From assembly GCA_023663615.1 (NCBI GenBank), contig JAMPHA010000001.1, forward strand, positions 434,001 through 498,000: 64,000 nt of DNA, in the 5' to 3' direction. Both the position numbers and the translations under genes were made by a program. The notes under the pieces were generated by a model that was not told the origin of the DNA, searched no databases, and saw nothing but the letters and a program-made list of their open reading frames with translations. This document shows positions 8,792 to 16,500 of the stretch, in pieces. Positions within the stretch are counted from its first letter, which is position 1; each line of letters begins with the position of its first letter. The stretch is from DLAJ01 sp023663615 (GTDB lineage Bacteria > Bacillota > Clostridia > Lachnospirales > Lachnospiraceae).

Positions 8792-8980
8792 TTAGCATCC
8801 GCCTCCCCGAACACAAGACGCATATTTCCTGAAAATCCGATAAAGTCCTGCACCGATTTCCTGTCGGACTTCCTGTTCTGATTTCTTTTGAAATGCGGGG
8901 CGGATATTCGTCACCGTCAGCCTCATCTTATCCCGGCATATCCGCGTATCGGGCGTGGGAACTTTGTCTGTTTTTCGCAT
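8792..8980 (-). CDS. small protein translationally coupled to the recombinase
   Basis: This is a 62-residue basic protein with a C-terminal helix (about 30-52) and a Cys/Gly-rich end. The start is set by CAGGAG seven bases before an ATG; the frame is open ten codons further upstream without a better site. It ends exactly where the recombinase ATG begins. I do not recognise the family. The coupling suggests a recombinase accessory role, such as a directionality factor, but the sequence does not show this. Confidence 0.6.
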   Translation of the reverse strand: MRKTDKVPTPDTRICRDKMRLTVTNIRPAFQKKSEQEVRQEIGAGLYRIFRKYASCVRGGGC

Positions 8981-9052
8981 CAACTTGCTCCTGTGACAAT
9001 TTCCCTTCATCTTATGAGAGACGGCAAGTACACTATCACAGTGCCGTGCCCG

Positions 9053-11401
9053 TCATTCCACATTTTTGAGCGCTTCCTCCATCGGAATTTTCTTGATCCG
9101 CTTAAAATCCAGAACCATCACCAGCAAATATCCGATCAGGATAAAGCCGAAGATCTTTCCATACCCAAGCGGCGGCGTCGCAAATTCGAACCACCCGTTG
9201 TATTTCGCCATGATTATTTTCCATGCGGTTCCCATGACAAATGTGCCCACAAATACGCTTAACACATCCGAGATCACGACCATGATCGTTGTGGAAAGCA
9301 GGTACAGCCCGGCAATCTCCCGATTCTCATAGCCTAAGATCTTCGTCATAGAGATCGCGGTCTCATTCTTCTCAATAATGATCTTCGTCAAAAGATAGAT
9401 CAGCACTGCCGAGAGCAGCATGCACAAAACTTGAAAATACTGCATATAGGCGCCCATGGAATGATCCAGCTGATCGCACATTTTCGTAATATCCCGCTTG
9501 GTGATGACCGTTGCGATCGCTTCCTCCTCTATATCCGTGATTTCCGTATCGGACAGATAGCCGCTGAACGCAGTTTCCGCCAGATCAAACTCGGCGCGGA
9601 AATTCTGCATCGGCATAAAGACCGCCAGACTTAACGATTCCTCATAAATTCCCACGACCTGAAATTGATGGGAGCGTTCCTCATATTTTTCATCCAGCGT
9701 CACGCTGTCGCCAGCTGAAAGATTATATTTCTGCGCAAAGGAATCCGAAATGTATACCTCGTTTCCCTGAAGCGTCCCCAGATCGTCAATGTCCACATAG
9801 CGGCTGTCCTTCACCACGCCGTAAACCGAAATTTCCTCTTCGATCACATCCGTCTTTTTTTGCAGCGAATAGATCCCAAATTCCTCCGCGTCCGCATTTC
9901 CGGTTCCGATCACGCCGCCCGCAGGATCTTCATAGGACCGCAGGACATACTGATATTTTGCAAACATCATTTCCTCGACATGATCCTTATAGTATTGAAG
10001 CGTATCCGGCATGCCGACCGCCATGGAGAGCATCGTCGCGATAAAGCAGATCCCCAAAAAGAGAATGAGATAATTCGGGATGTTCTGAAGAATAATGCGC
10101 ATACGGAATCTGCGCAAAAACTTCCATCCCGGAAGCCGTACCGCTTTTTTCCGTTTCTTTTTCTTTAAGTCATGCCGCAGAAATTGCAGCGGCGTATGCC
10201 TCATCATCCGGATGATGACAAACAGATTCACAACGAACATGAGCGCCACGGGGATCAGCGTCGTTTTGACAAACGCCTCCGCGTTCCATACCGTTTCGTA
10301 GGTCGGCAGGCTGTAGCTGTTATAGTACATGGATACCACAACATTCTTGAACAGGGTATATCCCAGAATATTACCGACCGCCGCCGCAAGGAGCGTCACG
10401 ATCACCGGCATGGAAAGATAATGCCGCACCAGTTCTCCCCTGCTGTAGCCGGAAGCGCGCAGCGTTCCGATCGCCGACGATTCTTTTGCGATCGTGTTGC
10501 TGATCGTAACCGCAAAAATAAACGCGATAATCACAATCAGAATATCCAAAAGAACGCCGCCCATCGCCTCATCGCTTCCCATATCATCCGTCGCAAAATG
10601 AATGGCCGGGTTCGCGTACGCCGGCATATAGTCCTCCAGCGCAGTTCCATAGGTCATACTCACGGTAAATAACGTCTCCAAAAAATCATCGGAAAACTGT
10701 TTCTCTTCTTTCTCGTCCTCCGGCACGACCGCGTATTTCCACGCGTACGCATAATGAACCGCTCCGCTTAAACGGTCAAATCCCGCATCCGTCACCATCG
10801 CGACGTCGAATTGCAATGCGTCAAACATGAAATCCGTGCTTTTTTCATGCAGCGTGCCATAATTGACATAGGCGATCAGCCCGGTCACCCGATAGGAAAG
10901 CCCGTCAATCTGAATCGTATCTCCCACCTTCAGCCCGACATTATCGGCGTGCATCCGGTCGATCGCGATCTCATCCTCCGCTTCCGGGAAGCTTCCGTCC
11001 ATCAGGCACGCCAGATTGATGTCCTCCGTTTTCCGGTAAACCCGGATCGTACCGTCGATGATCCCGTCGCAATTGTTGTCTTCCTCCCGGTTACGGTAGA
11101 AATTCTCGTACAGCGATACCGGAAACGCTTCCCCGTCGGACTTTCGCTCCTCTGACGAAAGCGCGGACAACAGCTCCGCATCCGCCTCCCGGTTCAATTC
11201 AAAATGCCCATCCTCCAGCCGATAGGTTGTCACGCCCTCCCGCGCAGCTTTCATCATGCTGCCGTTCGCAACGTACATGCCGGAGACAAATCCGATCGTG
11301 AGGATCAAAAACAGACTTACGACGAGATATTTTTTCCAGTCTCCGGTCAGCTCCCTCGGAATCCGGTTGATAAGCGGGTTTTTTACGTTTTTCTTTCTCA
11401 T
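9053..11401 (-). CDS. ABC transporter permease, FtsX/MacB type
   Basis: This 782-residue membrane protein has a first transmembrane helix near 28-48, a large extracellular domain, three helices around 285-400, a fourth helix and second extracellular domain, then three C-terminal helices. This is the duplicated FtsX layout of exporters that extrude peptides, lipoproteins or antimicrobial compounds. It directly follows the ATPase gene; the ATPase TAA lies in its Shine-Dalgarno (AAGGGG). The frame opens at 11422, but the ATG at 11401 has the proper spacing. The substrate is unknown. Confidence 0.9.
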   Translation of the reverse strand: MRKKNVKNPLINRIPRELTGDWKKYLVVSLFLILTIGFVSGMYVANGSMMKAAREGVTTYRLEDGHFELNREADAELLSALSSEERKSDGEAFPVSLYENFYRNREEDNNCDGIIDGTIRVYRKTEDINLACLMDGSFPEAEDEIAIDRMHADNVGLKVGDTIQIDGLSYRVTGLIAYVNYGTLHEKSTDFMFDALQFDVAMVTDAGFDRLSGAVHYAYAWKYAVVPEDEKEEKQFSDDFLETLFTVSMTYGTALEDYMPAYANPAIHFATDDMGSDEAMGGVLLDILIVIIAFIFAVTISNTIAKESSAIGTLRASGYSRGELVRHYLSMPVIVTLLAAAVGNILGYTLFKNVVVSMYYNSYSLPTYETVWNAEAFVKTTLIPVALMFVVNLFVIIRMMRHTPLQFLRHDLKKKKRKKAVRLPGWKFLRRFRMRIILQNIPNYLILFLGICFIATMLSMAVGMPDTLQYYKDHVEEMMFAKYQYVLRSYEDPAGGVIGTGNADAEEFGIYSLQKKTDVIEEEISVYGVVKDSRYVDIDDLGTLQGNEVYISDSFAQKYNLSAGDSVTLDEKYEERSHQFQVVGIYEESLSLAVFMPMQNFRAEFDLAETAFSGYLSDTEITDIEEEAIATVITKRDITKMCDQLDHSMGAYMQYFQVLCMLLSAVLIYLLTKIIIEKNETAISMTKILGYENREIAGLYLLSTTIMVVISDVLSVFVGTFVMGTAWKIIMAKYNGWFEFATPPLGYGKIFGFILIGYLLVMVLDFKRIKKIPMEEALKNVE

Positions 11402-11415
11402 ATTCGCCACACCCC

Positions 11416-12132
11416 TTACCATTCCAGATCCGCCGCGGAAATTTTGTCTGCGTTGATCTCATTATGCCGGACGCCGCCGTCGCGCAGCTTGATGACATGA
11501 TCCGCCATATTCCTGATCGACTCGTTATGCGTTACCATGATGACGGTGTTTCCGTATTTCTGGTTCACATCCTCGATCAGCTTTAAGATTTCCTTTGACG
11601 TCTGATAATCCAGCGCGCCCGTCGGCTCGTCGCACAGCAGAATGTCGGGATTTTTGACGATCGCACGCCCGATCGACGTTCTCTGCTGCTGCCCGCCCGA
11701 CAGCTGATTTGGCAGTTTATATCTGTGCTCGTACAGCCCCAGCGTATGTAACAGATCATCAATATCCAGCGGATCGTCCGACAGATAGGCGCCGACCTCG
11801 ATATTCTCCTTCACATTGAGATTTCCGATCAGATTATACATCTGAAACACATAGCCGAGATGTTTTCTGCGGTACTGCGTCAGCTTTTTCTCCCCCATAT
11901 CTTTCAGTTTATCGCCGTGAATGGAAATGTATCCCGAATCCGCCGTGTCGATCCCGCCAATGATATTGAGCAGCGTGGATTTCCCCGACCCGGACGGTCC
12001 TAAAAGGACGCAGAATTCTCCTTTTGCCACGGAAAAGTTCATTCCGCGAAGCACTTCCTGTCGGGTGTCTCCGCTTCCGAATCCTTTCTTCAAGTCTACG
12101 ATCTCCAAAAACTTTCTTTCTTCTTCTGACAT
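11416..12132 (-). CDS. ABC transporter ATP-binding protein, MacB/LolD type
   Basis: This is a 238-residue ABC ATPase with Walker A GPSGSGKST (45-53), signature LSGGQQQR (about 145), Walker B ILLCDEPT followed by GALD, and the switch His in VTHN. It powers the adjacent FtsX-type permease. It is the first gene of the operon, behind about 210 bases of leader with a strong promoter and repeated operator-like sequences. No regulator gene is adjacent. Confidence 0.95.
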   Translation of the reverse strand: MSEEERKFLEIVDLKKGFGSGDTRQEVLRGMNFSVAKGEFCVLLGPSGSGKSTLLNIIGGIDTADSGYISIHGDKLKDMGEKKLTQYRRKHLGYVFQMYNLIGNLNVKENIEVGAYLSDDPLDIDDLLHTLGLYEHRYKLPNQLSGGQQQRTSIGRAIVKNPDILLCDEPTGALDYQTSKEILKLIEDVNQKYGNTVIMVTHNESIRNMADHVIKLRDGGVRHNEINADKISAADLEW

Positions 12133-12209
12133 GTTTCTACATTCTCCTTCCCATGAAAAACTTTTTTCTCTTGTGTTCTGCCTCTTTGACAGATTCCTCT
12201 GTTTATTTA

Positions 12210-12236
12210 GACTAATTGTTATTAGTCCATTCTAAC
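12210..12236 (-). promoter_or_regulatory. operator-like palindromes, second site, upstream of the ABC operon
   Basis: A perfect inverted repeat (GACTAAT, 4 bases, ATTAGTC) overlaps a copy of the motif TTAGTNNATTCTAAC. On the coding strand this lies between a possible TTGGGA and TAATAA pair spaced by 17. The same motif recurs about 100 bases upstream. Confidence 0.5.
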
Positions 12237-12318
12237 TTTTGTCCCAAAAGGAAACGCGCAATGCGATTTCATCACGCGCCGATACTTTGGCAGATAGCGT
12301 CCTTTTCTGCGTCTTTGT

Positions 12319-12372
12319 GTTAGTTTATTCTAACCGTCATTTAGTATAACTTACTTCCCCGATCTTTGTCAA
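12319..12372 (-). promoter_or_regulatory. main promoter and operator of the ABC operon
   Basis: TTGACA and TATACT are separated by 18 bases on the minus strand. Immediately downstream, at about +3 to +18, lies the inverted repeat GTTAG-N6-CTAAC (12319-12334), matching the motif TTAGTNNATTCTAAC of the second site. The size and position fit a TetR-type repressor blocking the start site. The remaining spacer up to cotJC holds no gene. Confidence 0.6.
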
Positions 12373-12467
12373 GGGGGGAGAAACTCGATTGCTTCTTCTT
12401 TCCGCCTGTGTCTATCGTTTTGTTGGATCCATACGCGCGCATCCCAGAGGGTCTGTTTTGTGGGTTT

Positions 12468-13022
12468 TCATTTCCCACTGCAATCTTCCCGTTTTGCTTC
12501 ACCAAACCGCTGGAAATGGTTGATCTCGCGCTGACGGAGGAAACGGATCGGCTCGATGATGTCGGGATCATCGACAAGGCGCAGGATATTCTCGTAGGTG
12601 ACGCGCGCTTTCTGCTCCGCCGCCATGTCCTCCACCAGATCGGCAACCGCGTCGCCCTTTGACTGAAATTCACAGGCATTAAACGGTATGCCGCCCGCCG
12701 CCTGCGGCCAGATCCCCACGGTATGATCGACATAATAGGGCGCAAAGCCCGAATCCTCGATCTCCTCCATGGACAAATCGCGCGTGAGCTGGTGCACGAT
12801 CGCGCCGATCATCTCAAAATGCGCAAGCTCCTCCGTACCAATGTCCGTCAGCACCCCCGCCACGCGCCGGTCGGGCATGGCAAAGCGCTGGGACAGATAG
12901 CGCATGGACGCGCTGAGTTCCCCGTCGGGGCCGCCGTACTGGCTGATGATGACCTGCGCCGCTTTTGCGTCTGTTTTTTTAATGTTGACCGGAAACTCCA
13001 GCCTTCTTTCATAACTCCACAT
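12468..13022 (-). CDS. cotJC: spore coat protein CotJC, manganese-catalase family
   Basis: This 184-residue ferritin-like protein carries metal-binding Glu/His motifs such as EELAHFEMI and a late REINHF. CotJC is a spore-coat or inner-coat protein related to manganese catalase. Its ATG overlaps the TAA of cotJB by one base, so the two are translationally coupled. The start before WSYERRLEF matches the family. Confidence 0.93.
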   Translation of the reverse strand: MWSYERRLEFPVNIKKTDAKAAQVIISQYGGPDGELSASMRYLSQRFAMPDRRVAGVLTDIGTEELAHFEMIGAIVHQLTRDLSMEEIEDSGFAPYYVDHTVGIWPQAAGGIPFNACEFQSKGDAVADLVEDMAAEQKARVTYENILRLVDDPDIIEPIRFLRQREINHFQRFGEAKREDCSGK

Positions 13023-13306
13023 TATGCGCAGCCTCCTTCCCACGGCAGCGGCATTGCCGCCCAATCCCACGAAACGCCGTACATGTCAACATCCGACAGA
13101 CACAGCGGACCGTATTTCATCGCATACTCTCTCTGCAAGTTGTTTAAGAGCTTCTGATAGTGCCGCACAAAATCCTGTGCTTTTTTATCCTCCGGGTGCG
13201 TATCCGTATATAATGTCATGTCAATGACTGTAAAGCATAAAATATCAATATCATGCAGCATTTCGCACTGTTCGGGCGTCATGCTACTCTGGCAGTCACA
13301 ACTCAT
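13022..13306 (-). CDS. cotJB: spore coat protein CotJB
   Basis: This 94-residue protein matches CotJB with its helical core and the C-terminal pattern YGPL followed by W-W. It assembles with CotJA and CotJC in the forespore coat. A strong GGAAGGAGG site precedes the ATG, which overlaps the cotJA stop as ATGA. The extra upstream residues of the longer frame are discarded. Confidence 0.9.
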   Translation of the reverse strand: MSCDCQSSMTPEQCEMLHDIDILCFTVIDMTLYTDTHPEDKKAQDFVRHYQKLLNNLQREYAMKYGPLCLSDVDMYGVSWDWAAMPLPWEGGCA

Positions 13307-13467
13307 TGTACGCACCTCCTTCCCGTAAACGGCATACACAATTCAGGAAAGATGGTTCCGTTGCAAAAGCCATCCTCAAGATGCTCATAGGTAACGGCGT
13401 TTTTCTGCCACGGCACATAGGTCATACCGATCGGAAACTCGTTCACGCCGTTCCGGCTTTCATCCAT
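13303..13467 (-). CDS. cotJA: spore coat associated protein CotJA
   Basis: This small protein carries the CotJA core MTYVPWQ followed by GTIFPEL and PFTGRRC. Two starts are possible: an ATG at 13515 with no recognisable ribosome site, or the ATG used here with AGGA seven bases upstream (54 aa). The upstream sporulation-type promoter would start transcription only about ten bases before 13515, which also favours the shorter form. It is first in the cotJABC operon. Confidence 0.8.
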   Translation of the reverse strand: MDESRNGVNEFPIGMTYVPWQKNAVTYEHLEDGFCNGTIFPELCMPFTGRRCVQ

Positions 13468-13531
13468 AAAGCATTCCTGCATAAAAAGTTCGTCTTTCAA
13501 GTCGTATTCCTGCATATAATAGTTGTTACTG

Positions 13532-13560
13532 TACTATATGCGGACACGGGTTATGGGGTG
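13532..13560 (-). promoter_or_regulatory. sporulation sigma-K/E-like promoter of cotJABC
   Basis: The minus strand has CATATAGTA, an exact fit to the sigma-K -10 consensus CATANNNTA, with CACC sixteen bases upstream matching the -35 AC core. CATATAGT also fits sigma-E CATACANT at seven of eight positions, and cotJ of Bacillus subtilis is sigma-E dependent. The mother-cell factor cannot be decided from sequence. Confidence 0.55.
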
Positions 13561-13566
13561 TCAAAA

Positions 13567-13615
13567 AAAGAGTTTCCTGCGGAAACTCTTTCGAAGAATC
13601 GCTTCGCAATTCTTC
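13567..13615 (-). repeat. twin-hairpin dispersed element, copy 1, ending in a T run
   Basis: Two adjacent stems are present: AAAGAGTTTCC with GGAAACTCTTT, and GAAGAATCGC with GCAATTCTTC. On the minus strand the second stem runs into seven T, so it can act as a terminator just before the cotJ promoter. The same two stems, in the same order but inverted orientation, occur at 45264-45315. Confidence 0.75.
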
Positions 13616-13644
13616 TAGGTTTACGAAATTTCCTATCAGTCAAA

Positions 13645-13672
13645 AAAGACTTCCGCTCACGCGAAAGTCTTT
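13645..13672 (-). terminator. terminator of degV
   Basis: AAAGACTTCCGC pairs with the segment CGCGAAAGTCTTT around a three-base loop and is followed on the minus strand by a T run. It lies about 55 bases after the degV stop. Confidence 0.75.
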
Positions 13673-13725
13673 TAGAACTCCATCATTTTCTTTTGGAAGT
13701 GCGGTATTCCGAGAGCCTTCTGCCG

Positions 13726-14595
13726 TTATCTGCCCTCTCCCATAAAGAACAATGCAACCGTGCCGGGACCGGAATGCGCGCCGATCGTCGGTCCGATATG
13801 ATTGATCAGAAAATTGTCAATCCCAAAACGCTCTTTGATCTCATCCGCCACAAACTGCGCATCCTCCAGACAGTCTCCGTGGCTGATCAGCACAATGTCG
13901 TTTCGTTCCCGCCAGCTTCCCATTCTTTTTTCCATATAATTCACAAGTTCATGCAGGGATTTCTTTCTGCCGCGCACCTTGGCGATCGGGATCAGATGTC
14001 CCTCCTCATCCACGTTCAGGATCGGCTTGATGTTAATCATCGTGCCAAGCACCGCAGACGTCTTGCTCACACGCCCGCCGCGGTAAAGATGATTCAGGTC
14101 ATCGACCGTAAACACATGAGTAAAATTCATCACATGCTCCTCAATATCACGCGCGGTCTCCTCAAAAGACTTCCCCTCTTTTTGAAGCTGCACGGCGCGG
14201 TAAACGACCAGCCCCTCGCCCATGGACGCCGCCAGCGTGTCAATGACCTTGATCTCAATATCGGGATCCTCTTCCATCATCTCGCGCGCGACCAGATTCG
14301 CGTTGCCGCAGCTCCCGCTTAAGCCCGACGAAAACGAAAGGTAGAGCAGCTTTTTCGTTTCTTTCAGATACTCTGTGAACTTCTCGCGGAACGTTTCCGG
14401 ATTGACCTGCGAGGTGGACGGCATACTGCCCTCGCGCACCTTCGCATAAAACGTCTTATAATCCAGATCGTTTTCCGCCGAATAGACCTGGCCGTTCAGC
14501 GTGTAGTTAAAAAAGAACAATCCCAAGTTGTTTTCGTCGATAAAGCTCTGCGGTAAATCCGCCGTTGTGTTTGTTATGATCTTAAAATCAGACAT
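13726..14595 (-). CDS. DegV family fatty-acid-binding protein
   Basis: This 289-residue DegV protein has the N-terminal TNTTADLP pattern, the STSQVNPE loop and SFSSGLSGS, which together bind a fatty acyl chain or acyl phosphate. Related FakB proteins present fatty acids to the kinase FakA; no fakA is in the window. GGGGGA seven bases before the ATG sets the start, removing seven upstream codons. It is transcribed alone from a good promoter. Confidence 0.93.
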   Translation of the reverse strand: MSDFKIITNTTADLPQSFIDENNLGLFFFNYTLNGQVYSAENDLDYKTFYAKVREGSMPSTSQVNPETFREKFTEYLKETKKLLYLSFSSGLSGSCGNANLVAREMMEEDPDIEIKVIDTLAASMGEGLVVYRAVQLQKEGKSFEETARDIEEHVMNFTHVFTVDDLNHLYRGGRVSKTSAVLGTMINIKPILNVDEEGHLIPIAKVRGRKKSLHELVNYMEKRMGSWRERNDIVLISHGDCLEDAQFVADEIKERFGIDNFLINHIGPTIGAHSGPGTVALFFMGEGR

Positions 14596-14627
14596 GCTGT
14601 CCCCCTTTTTCGGCATATATTTTTTTC

Positions 14628-14656
14628 ATCATAACAAAAAGGAAGAAAAAAATCAA
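14628..14656 (-). promoter_or_regulatory. promoter of degV
   Basis: TTGATT and TATGAT are separated by 17 bases on the minus strand, about 40 bases before the degV start codon. The spacer is T-rich. Confidence 0.6.
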
Positions 14657-14672
14657 CTTTAGCGCGGTTTTC

Positions 14673-15061
14673 TCAGCCTTGAAAGGTAAATTCCATTATA
14701 TCCTGCCTTGTTTCTCCAAAATTACNNNNNNNNNNNNNNNNNNNNNNNNNNNNNNNNNNNNNNNNNNNNNNNNNNNNNNNNNNNNNNNNNNNNNNNNNNN
14801 NNNNNNNNNNNNNNNNNNNNNNNNNCATCTGTAAAGAATTCTGCTCTGGGAGAACCATTCTTTTCCAATTCATCCTGTATTGTCGGGATCCCTGTAGAAT
14901 GCCCCTCCGACAGATCCAATTCCTTCAAAATTATAGTCATTGGCGAATGCACAGATACTGCGATAAATATCATCCGGATTCCAGCCCTCCTTAAATTCAA
15001 TACGTTCAGATTCAATTTTTTCTTTCTTCAATATGTCCTCAATGCCAATCTCCAACTCCAT
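14673..15061 (-). pseudogene. AlbA_2 (Schlafen-like) protein gene, internally deleted and interrupted by a gap
   Basis: The right-hand part encodes the first 44 residues of an AlbA_2-domain protein (IEFKEGW, SICAFANDYN). It then jumps, in a different frame, to a stretch normally found near the C-terminus (LSEGHSTGIPTIQ, KNGSPRAEF). Several hundred middle codons are therefore missing and the frame is broken. The assembly gap follows; a short frame on its far side ends in TGA at 14673 and may be unrelated. An intact relative lies at 27244-28794. The protein class is linked to nucleic-acid binding and sometimes to defence. Confidence 0.75.
14726..14825. other. assembly gap of 100 N
   Basis: This is exactly 100 unknown bases, the conventional size for a scaffold gap of unspecified length. 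It lies inside the AlbA_2 pseudogene, so an inserted repeat could be hidden here. Confidence 0.95.
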
Positions 15062-15194
15062 AAGATTTCTCCGTTCCTGTCAATTTCAACAAAAAATGAT
15101 CTTCCCGCCTTCAAAACTCTACATTTAAGACCTTCTATATGCCCGCTCTATCCTTTTCTTAGCATCCAGTATAGCATACGAAAACAGGAAAAAC

Positions 15195-15232
15195 AAATCC
15201 CCCAACCGTATTTGTCTACAGTTGGAGGATTT
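15195..15232 (-). terminator. terminator of the DUF6033-like gene
   Basis: AAATCCCCCAAC and GTTGGAGGATTT pair around a 14-base loop. On the minus strand the hairpin is followed by GTTTTTCC. It lies about 30 bases after the gene's stop. Confidence 0.7.
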
Positions 15233-15260
15233 GCAAGTTCCCGCTTTCCGCCCGCATCCG

Positions 15261-16010
15261 TCAGATCGTATAATCCATCTTTCCGCCGCTCGGCATCACG
15301 CCGTGCGCCCGGACATTGTCCCAATCCAAGTCCTGAATCTGGGAAAGCAGTCCCTCTAACGAATCGGACTCGACATGCGCAGTTTTGGTAAAGCCGCCAT
15401 GACCGGCGTTCTCCGCCTTTGCTTCCTCTCGGCGCGTCTCGATGCGCTCTTCTTCTTTGCGCTTTTTGGCTTTTTTCTCCTCCGCCTTTGCCGCTTCCTT
15501 CTTGTCGGCTCTCGACTGCTCGATACGCTCACGCTGCTTTGCGCCCGCCTGCTCTAAGTCCGCGAAGAAAGAGGTCTTTCCGTCCTTGCCGACGGAAATG
15601 CCCATGCGGAGCACGTCGTCCGCTTTGTCGCCGAGCTGCTCTTTTGCCTCGTCCAGCTTTGCCGTCGCGTCGTCGATCATCGACATGTATTTCTCTTTGG
15701 TCTTATCATCCTTTGCCATTGCCTCTAACTCGTCGGCATGGATCAGCACGCTGTATTGCTTAATGCCGCGGGACAGGTACGCTGCCGCCTGCTCGTCATT
15801 GTCATAACGGCCTGCCATGATGTCCATTTTGTCCCCGTACTTTTCCTGTAATTCCTTTAATACCTTCTTTGCACCGGCGCTTAACTGCGTATCCTTTACC
15901 TTATCCGCCGCCGTTTCCTTTGTCACACCGCCGTTTTTCGTGCGCGCGTTCTGCTGTACGCCCCCGTAGAGACCCGCTTCGTAAGCGCTGTACCCGTTGA
16001 TCTTATCCAT
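15261..16010 (-). CDS. DUF6033-like protein with a charged coiled coil
   Basis: This 249-residue protein has LSAGAKKVLKELQEKYG near 43, YLSRGIKQYSVLI near 80, a Lys/Glu/Ala-rich coiled coil (about 160-205) and a conserved end (LLSQIQDLDWDNV). This layout resembles DUF6033 proteins of Lachnospiraceae, whose function is unknown. There is no signal peptide or membrane segment. The ATG used is preceded by AAAGGAG; ten further codons upstream are dropped. It stands alone between the gap and the alpha-galactosidase operon. Confidence 0.7.
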   Translation of the reverse strand: MDKINGYSAYEAGLYGGVQQNARTKNGGVTKETAADKVKDTQLSAGAKKVLKELQEKYGDKMDIMAGRYDNDEQAAAYLSRGIKQYSVLIHADELEAMAKDDKTKEKYMSMIDDATAKLDEAKEQLGDKADDVLRMGISVGKDGKTSFFADLEQAGAKQRERIEQSRADKKEAAKAEEKKAKKRKEEERIETRREEAKAENAGHGGFTKTAHVESDSLEGLLSQIQDLDWDNVRAHGVMPSGGKMDYTI

Positions 16011-16270
16011 CTTCCTCTTCGTTCTCCTTTCTCTCTGCAAATTCGGTCATTCTTCGAATCTGCCTCCCTGAGTTTGCCCGCGTGCCCGTCCGCTTCCGGC
16101 ATTTCGATACCTGCCGGATAGGACATGCGGCTGAAATCCGTTTCAATATAGGAAAACACGCTGCTGCCTTTGATCGCCGTCCGTATCGGCGAAAGCATGT
16201 TCCGTTATAGAATATATCGGCATTTCCTGCCTGTTCCTTAACAGGCGGATCATGCTTTCACAACAACAAA

Positions 16271-16306
16271 CGACGCTTCCACGTCATTCTGTCCGCGGAA
16301 GCGTCG
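16271..16306 (-). terminator. terminator of the galactoside operon
   Basis: CGACGCTTCC and GGAAGCGTCG are perfectly complementary around a 16-base loop and are followed on the minus strand by TTTGTTGTTG. It lies beyond the 66-bp repeat array, about 160 bases after the alpha-galactosidase stop. Confidence 0.65.
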
Positions 16307-16500
16307 CCGTATCTCTCCGACAGCAACACCCCTCACTCTTTCTCCACAGTATCCTGCCCGCGGAAGCGTTCACCGTATCCCGCCGACAGCAATATCCCTC
16401 ACTCTCTCCCCACAGTATCCTGCCCGCGGAAGCGTTCACCGTATCCCGCCAACAGCAATATCCCTCACTCTTTCTCCACAAGATCCTGTCCGCGGAGATC
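16290..16500 (-). repeat. 66-bp tandem array spanning the alpha-galactosidase stop codon
   Basis: The marker CCGCGG recurs at 16293, 16358, 16424 and 16490, a period of 65-66 bases. The rightmost unit encodes the last codons of alpha-galactosidase including its TGA. The other three lie in the spacer and keep most of that segment, including the TGA in the two nearest copies. The leftmost copy also forms one arm of the terminator. Confidence 0.9.

Noticed and set aside
9021..9047. Hairpin ACGGCA/TGCCGT as terminator of the ABC operon
   Set aside because: The stem is short and interrupted and no T run follows on the minus strand.
12341..12745. 134-residue minus-strand frame
   Set aside because: It is a shadow of the cotJC 3' end with no family likeness.
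16290..16500. CRISPR array
   Set aside because: Units are repeated in full with no unique spacers, and no cas gene is present. The same holds for the 44-bp array at 24627.
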